From: Chromatiaceae bacterium
Lineage (GTDB): Bacteria; Pseudomonadota; Gammaproteobacteria; Chromatiales; Chromatiaceae
Assembly: GCA_024235415.1 (NCBI GenBank)
Contig: JACKML010000015.1
Span: forward strand, 1-34,845
Direction: 5' to 3'
Length of the DNA: 34,845 nucleotides
A program made the position numbers and the translations under genes. The notes beneath the pieces are model-generated. The model saw nothing but the letters and a program-made list of their open reading frames with translations. It had not been told where the DNA came from and ran no database searches. Below, piece by piece: positions 31,845 to 34,845 of the stretch. The first letter of the stretch is position 1. Each line of letters starts with the position of its first letter.

Positions 31845-32948
31845 TCAGCTGCCGGGCGCGGCGGGGATCACCGGGGTATTGGACCTGACGTCGGCATTCT
31901 GCCCGCGCTGCCGCAGGGCATGATCGAGCAGCACGATCGCCAGCATCGCCTCGGCGATCGGGGTTGCCCGGATGCCTACGCAGGGGTCGTGCCGGCCCTT
32001 GGTGATCACGTCTGTCGCATGCCCTTCGACATCCACGGTCTGGCCACCGAGGCGGATACTTGAGGTCGGTTTGAAGGCGACCCGGGCAACGATGTCCTGG
32101 CCACTGGAGATGCCGCCGAGGATGCCGCCGGCGTTGTTCGACAGGAAACCCTGCGGGGTCATCTGGTCACGGTGCTCCGTGCCCTTCTGCGCGACACAGG
32201 CAAACCCGGCGCCGATCTCGACACCCTTGGCAGCGTTGATGCTCATCAGCGCATGGGCGATGTCGGCGTCCAGTCGGTCAAAGATCGGCTCACCCCAGCC
32301 CGGTGGCATACCGGCAGCCACGACAGACACCTCGGCACCAACGGAATCACCCGACTTGCGCAGTTCGTCCATGTACTGCTCGAGTTCGGCGACCTGCCCC
32401 GCATCGGGCCAGAAGAACGGGTTGCTCTCGACCGGGTCCCAGGAAAAACCGTTTGGCCGGATCGGTCCGAGCGCCGACAGGTAGCCGCGCACCTCGACGC
32501 CGAAACGTTCACGCAGATACTTCTTGGCGATTGCGCCGGCGGCGACCCGCATCGCTGTCTCACGGGCCGACGAACGACCGCCGCCGCGATGGTCACGGAT
32601 GCCGTACTTCTGGTTGTAGGTGTAGTCCGCGTGACCCGGCCGGAACTTTTGCGCGATGTCGCCGTAGTCCTTGGAACGCTGGTCCTGATTGAAGATCACC
32701 AGCCCGATCGGCGTACCCGTGGTCCTGCCCTCGAACACGCCGGACAGGATCTGCACCTGGTCGGGTTCGCGACGCTGGGTGGTGTGGCGCGACGTGCCCG
32801 GACGGCGGCGATCCAGGTCGGGCTGGATATCCGCCTCGGACAGCGCCATGCCCGGTGGGCAGCCGTCAACGATGCAGCCGATCGCAATCCCGTGGCTTTC
32901 GCCGAACGAGGTCACGGTGAAGAGTTTTCCGATGGTGTTTCCTGACAT
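31845..32948 (-). CDS. aroC: Chorismate synthase
   Basis: FMN-dependent last step of the shikimate pathway, making chorismate from EPSP. The ATG at 32948 gives 367 residues; the frame continues upstream, to 33020, without family sequence. The product begins MSGNTIGKLFTVTSFGESHG, and has RRRPGTSRHTTQRREPD and HRGGGRSSARET, all diagnostic. The conserved His in GESHG is present. It is the first of a same-strand series aroC-MFS-lpxD-fusion protein-RND, though the downstream genes need not share a transcript. Confidence 0.97.
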   Translation of the reverse strand: MSGNTIGKLFTVTSFGESHGIAIGCIVDGCPPGMALSEADIQPDLDRRRPGTSRHTTQRREPDQVQILSGVFEGRTTGTPIGLVIFNQDQRSKDYGDIAQKFRPGHADYTYNQKYGIRDHRGGGRSSARETAMRVAAGAIAKKYLRERFGVEVRGYLSALGPIRPNGFSWDPVESNPFFWPDAGQVAELEQYMDELRKSGDSVGAEVSVVAAGMPPGWGEPIFDRLDADIAHALMSINAAKGVEIGAGFACVAQKGTEHRDQMTPQGFLSNNAGGILGGISSGQDIVARVAFKPTSSIRLGGQTVDVEGHATDVITKGRHDPCVGIRATPIAEAMLAIVLLDHALRQRGQNADVRSNTPVIPAAPGS

Positions 32949-33175
32949 GACCGCTATTCTAACTGCCGGCCCGCCGCGCGCCCACGCCCGCCCGGAGAAA
33001 AATTCCGCTGCCACTCGCAAGACCCGCGGTCAGCACCTCAAAACCGTGAGTCGGATCGGCAATATTGATACCCTGCGGGTCGTCACTTTGAGATTTCCGG
33101 GACTTGACCCGATCACACACAGGCCAACGATGCGCACCTTGTGGTCCCTACAATCCAGCGCCCGCAGCAAGGCCG
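32949..33175. other. Divergent aroC / glycosyltransferase intergenic region
   Basis: 227 bases between the aroC ATG (minus) and the glycosyltransferase ATG (plus). It is GC-rich near aroC and more mixed near 33060. A GACCCGC/GCGGGTC inverted repeat and the palindrome CAATATTG (33060-33067) are visible. TTGACC near 33111 and TACAAT near 33149 are too far apart to pair as a promoter. No clear gene is seen. Confidence 0.4.
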
Positions 33176-34321
33176 ATGACTGAGCCGTTGCCGTCTCGAT
33201 CGACGCTGGAGGTGCTTCTCGCCACGACCTCCTATCCGCTCGACAGCGCGGACTGGAAGGCACGTTTCATCTACGACCTTGTCGCATCGATTGACCGGAC
33301 CGGCGAGGTCCATGTCCAGCTGTGGGGCCCACCCGGCCACCTGCCGGGCGACGTGAGCAGCGCCAACTCGCGCGGCGACACCGCCTGGTTGCACCAGTTG
33401 GCCGGCGATGGCGGCATCGCCCACCTGCTGCGGACCCGACCGTTGACCGGCCTGCTCCAGGCCCGCGGCATACTTACACGCCTGCGCGAGGCCTGCGCGC
33501 GCAACCGTGCGGATCTCTATCACGTCAACTGGCTGCAACTCGCGCTCGGTCTGCCCGACGACGGTCGGCCGCTGTATGTCGCCGTCCTCGGCAGTGACTT
33601 CGGCCTGCTGCGCCTGCCAGGCATGGCTCGCCTGCTGCGCCGCAAATTCAGTACCCGGCCGACGTTGCTGGCACCCAACGCCGGTTGGATGCAGGCCCGC
33701 CTCGGCGAACTGTTCGGCGATGTCGCGGAGATCCGACCCAACCCGTTCGGCGTCACCCCGGCATGGTTCGACATACAGCGTCAGGCCGGTGAACCGAGGG
33801 AATGGCTGGTGGTGACCCGTATCACCCGTAAGAAGCTGGGTGACCTGTTGCGCTGGGGCAAGGGTCTGTTCGGCCGGCATCGCCGCCTGCGCCTGCTCGG
33901 CCCGATGCAGGAAGACGTAGCATTGCCGGCGTGGATCGAATACGGCGGACCAACCAATCCTGACAGCCTTCGCCGGCAGTGGTTTCCGAGGGCCGCCGGG
34001 CTGCTCACGCTCAGCCGCCACGACGAGGGGCGACCGCAGGTGATGATCGAGGCCATGGCTGCAGGGCTGCCGGTGATTGCCAGCCGCATTCCGGCGCATG
34101 CCGATCTGATCCATCATGGCGAGACCGGCTGGCTGGTCGACAGCCGCGACGAACTGGCCGGGGCGCTGGATCAGGCGGAGGCGGATGGAACCGCCGACGT
34201 TGTGGGCAACAAGGCCCGGGGTTGGGTGCGCGACGAGATCGGCACCTGGGACGATTGCGCAACGCGGTGCCTTGCCGCTTATCGGGATCTGTTGGGGCGG
34301 AATCCACACAATGAGCGATAG
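33176..34321 (+). CDS. Family 4-type glycosyltransferase
   Basis: Predicted GT-B fold glycosyltransferase of 381 residues, transferring a sugar from an activated donor, probably in lipopolysaccharide or surface glycan synthesis. The ATG at 33176 has AAGG three bases upstream. The C-terminal domain carries the EGRPQVMIEAMAAGLPVIAS segment, whose two glutamates match the E-x7-E donor-binding motif of GT4 enzymes. The N-terminal half begins LEVLLATTSYPLDSADWKARF. It overlaps the following epimerase gene by 11 bases, so the two are one unit. The acceptor and donor cannot be told. Confidence 0.8.
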   Translation: MTEPLPSRSTLEVLLATTSYPLDSADWKARFIYDLVASIDRTGEVHVQLWGPPGHLPGDVSSANSRGDTAWLHQLAGDGGIAHLLRTRPLTGLLQARGILTRLREACARNRADLYHVNWLQLALGLPDDGRPLYVAVLGSDFGLLRLPGMARLLRRKFSTRPTLLAPNAGWMQARLGELFGDVAEIRPNPFGVTPAWFDIQRQAGEPREWLVVTRITRKKLGDLLRWGKGLFGRHRRLRLLGPMQEDVALPAWIEYGGPTNPDSLRRQWFPRAAGLLTLSRHDEGRPQVMIEAMAAGLPVIASRIPAHADLIHHGETGWLVDSRDELAGALDQAEADGTADVVGNKARGWVRDEIGTWDDCATRCLAAYRDLLGRNPHNER

Positions 34322-34845
34322 ACAAGGAGTCCTGCTGATCGGTGGCAACGGTTTTCTTGGTCGGGCACTTGCCACCACCCTTGCGCAGGGTGGCCGCGAG
34401 GTGCATATCCTCTCCAGGCACGTGGAAAACGGAGAACGGGACGGCATCGCATTCCACAAGGGCAGCCAAGACAACCCATCCGTGGTCTTGCCGCTACTGG
34501 AAACCTGCAGCAGGGTGGTACACCTCGCGTCGACCACGACACCGGGCTCATCGGCGCGCGATCCGGTGATCGACATCGAGGAGAACCTGCTGCCCGCGGC
34601 CAGGCTGGTCGATCTGTTGTCGAAAAAGCCACCGCACCGATTGATCTTCGTGTCCAGCGGAGGTTCAGTGTATGGGAATCCGCGCAGGATCCCTGTCGAT
34701 GAATCCGCCGAGGTCCACCCGCTTTCCTACCATGCAGCTGCCAAGCTCGCACTCGAGTCCTTGTTCAACGTATTCGCAAATGCCAACGGTGTCTCACTGG
34801 GGATCGCGAGACCATCCAACCTCTATGGTCCCGGCCAGACAATGC
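34311..34845 (+). CDS. NAD-dependent epimerase/dehydratase, N-terminal part (cut by window end)
   Basis: Extended short-chain dehydrogenase/reductase acting on a nucleotide sugar. The ATG at 34311 lies inside the end of the glycosyltransferase gene. The visible 178 residues carry the Rossmann motif LIGGNGFLGRAL, the NAD-site HLAST region, the catalytic SSGGSVYGNP serine area, YHAAK (the Tyr-x3-Lys pair), and RPSNLYGPGQ. These are typical of UDP-glucose 4-epimerase and related enzymes; which sugar it uses is not decidable from this part. With its neighbour it marks the start of a surface-glycan gene group to the right. Confidence 0.88.
   Translation, partial: MSDRQGVLLIGGNGFLGRALATTLAQGGREVHILSRHVENGERDGIAFHKGSQDNPSVVLPLLETCSRVVHLASTTTPGSSARDPVIDIEENLLPAARLVDLLSKKPPHRLIFVSSGGSVYGNPRRIPVDESAEVHPLSYHAAAKLALESLFNVFANANGVSLGIARPSNLYGPGQTM

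Noticed and set aside
33113..34576. 487-codon minus-strand open frame opposite the glycosyltransferase and epimerase
   Set aside because: The plus-strand frames carry the GT4 and Rossmann motifs; the antisense frame has none.

Overview
The window is chromosomal DNA from a high-GC gammaproteobacterium. The block from leuC to metZ follows, as I remember it, the Pseudomonas aeruginosa order: LysR regulator / leuC-leuD-leuB-asd-fimV-truA-trpF-accD-folC-dedD-cvpA-purF-metZ. The main difference is trpB-trpA inserted between trpF and accD. A secreted Gly/Pro/Asn-rich repeat protein resembling sulfur globule proteins suggests a sulfur oxidiser (Chromatiales-like), but this is an inference from one gene. 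I see no phage, insertion sequence, CRISPR, tRNA or rRNA.

Layout. 1-647 (+) is the 3' end of acetyl-CoA synthetase. 731-5274 (-) is a probable metal-uptake locus: a DUF2946-like small protein, a TonB-dependent receptor, then overlapping exbB-exbD-tonB. The receptor carries both halves (CxxxM and HxM) of the copper site described for OprC, so copper is the best guess for the substrate. 5575-6171 (-) is the sulfur-globule-like protein. 6370-16106 (-) is a long housekeeping block: truA, trpF, trpB, trpA, accD, folC, dedD, cvpA, purF, metZ. The purF-metZ gap holds a possible promoter, mutually exclusive terminator/anti-terminator hairpins and a hairpin around the metZ ribosome-binding site; this is the least explained regulatory structure here. 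16177-19302 (-) is the FimV-type polar hub protein, ending in an intrinsic terminator whose T-run touches the truA start codon.

19512-24088 (-) carries asd, leuB, leuD and leuC. A 43-residue entericidin-like lipoprotein sits between leuC and leuD, and a 21-codon Cys-rich reading frame is coupled to leuB. A divergent LysR-type regulator (24183-25049, +) shares a 94-base intergenic region with leuC that contains a 7-7-7 inverted repeat. A REP pair separates it from the next block.

25135-32948 (-) reads aroC, an MFS transporter, an LpxD-type acyltransferase, a membrane fusion protein and an RND pump. No outer-membrane channel gene is present. 33176-34845 (+) begins a glycan or envelope gene group: a GT4-type glycosyltransferase overlapping a sugar-nucleotide epimerase/dehydratase that runs off the window.

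Most genes are ordinary core metabolism. The parts worth a second look are the copper-type TonB locus, the metZ leader, the small genes hidden in the leu operon, the terminator-truA junction, and the lpxD copy linked to an efflux pump.
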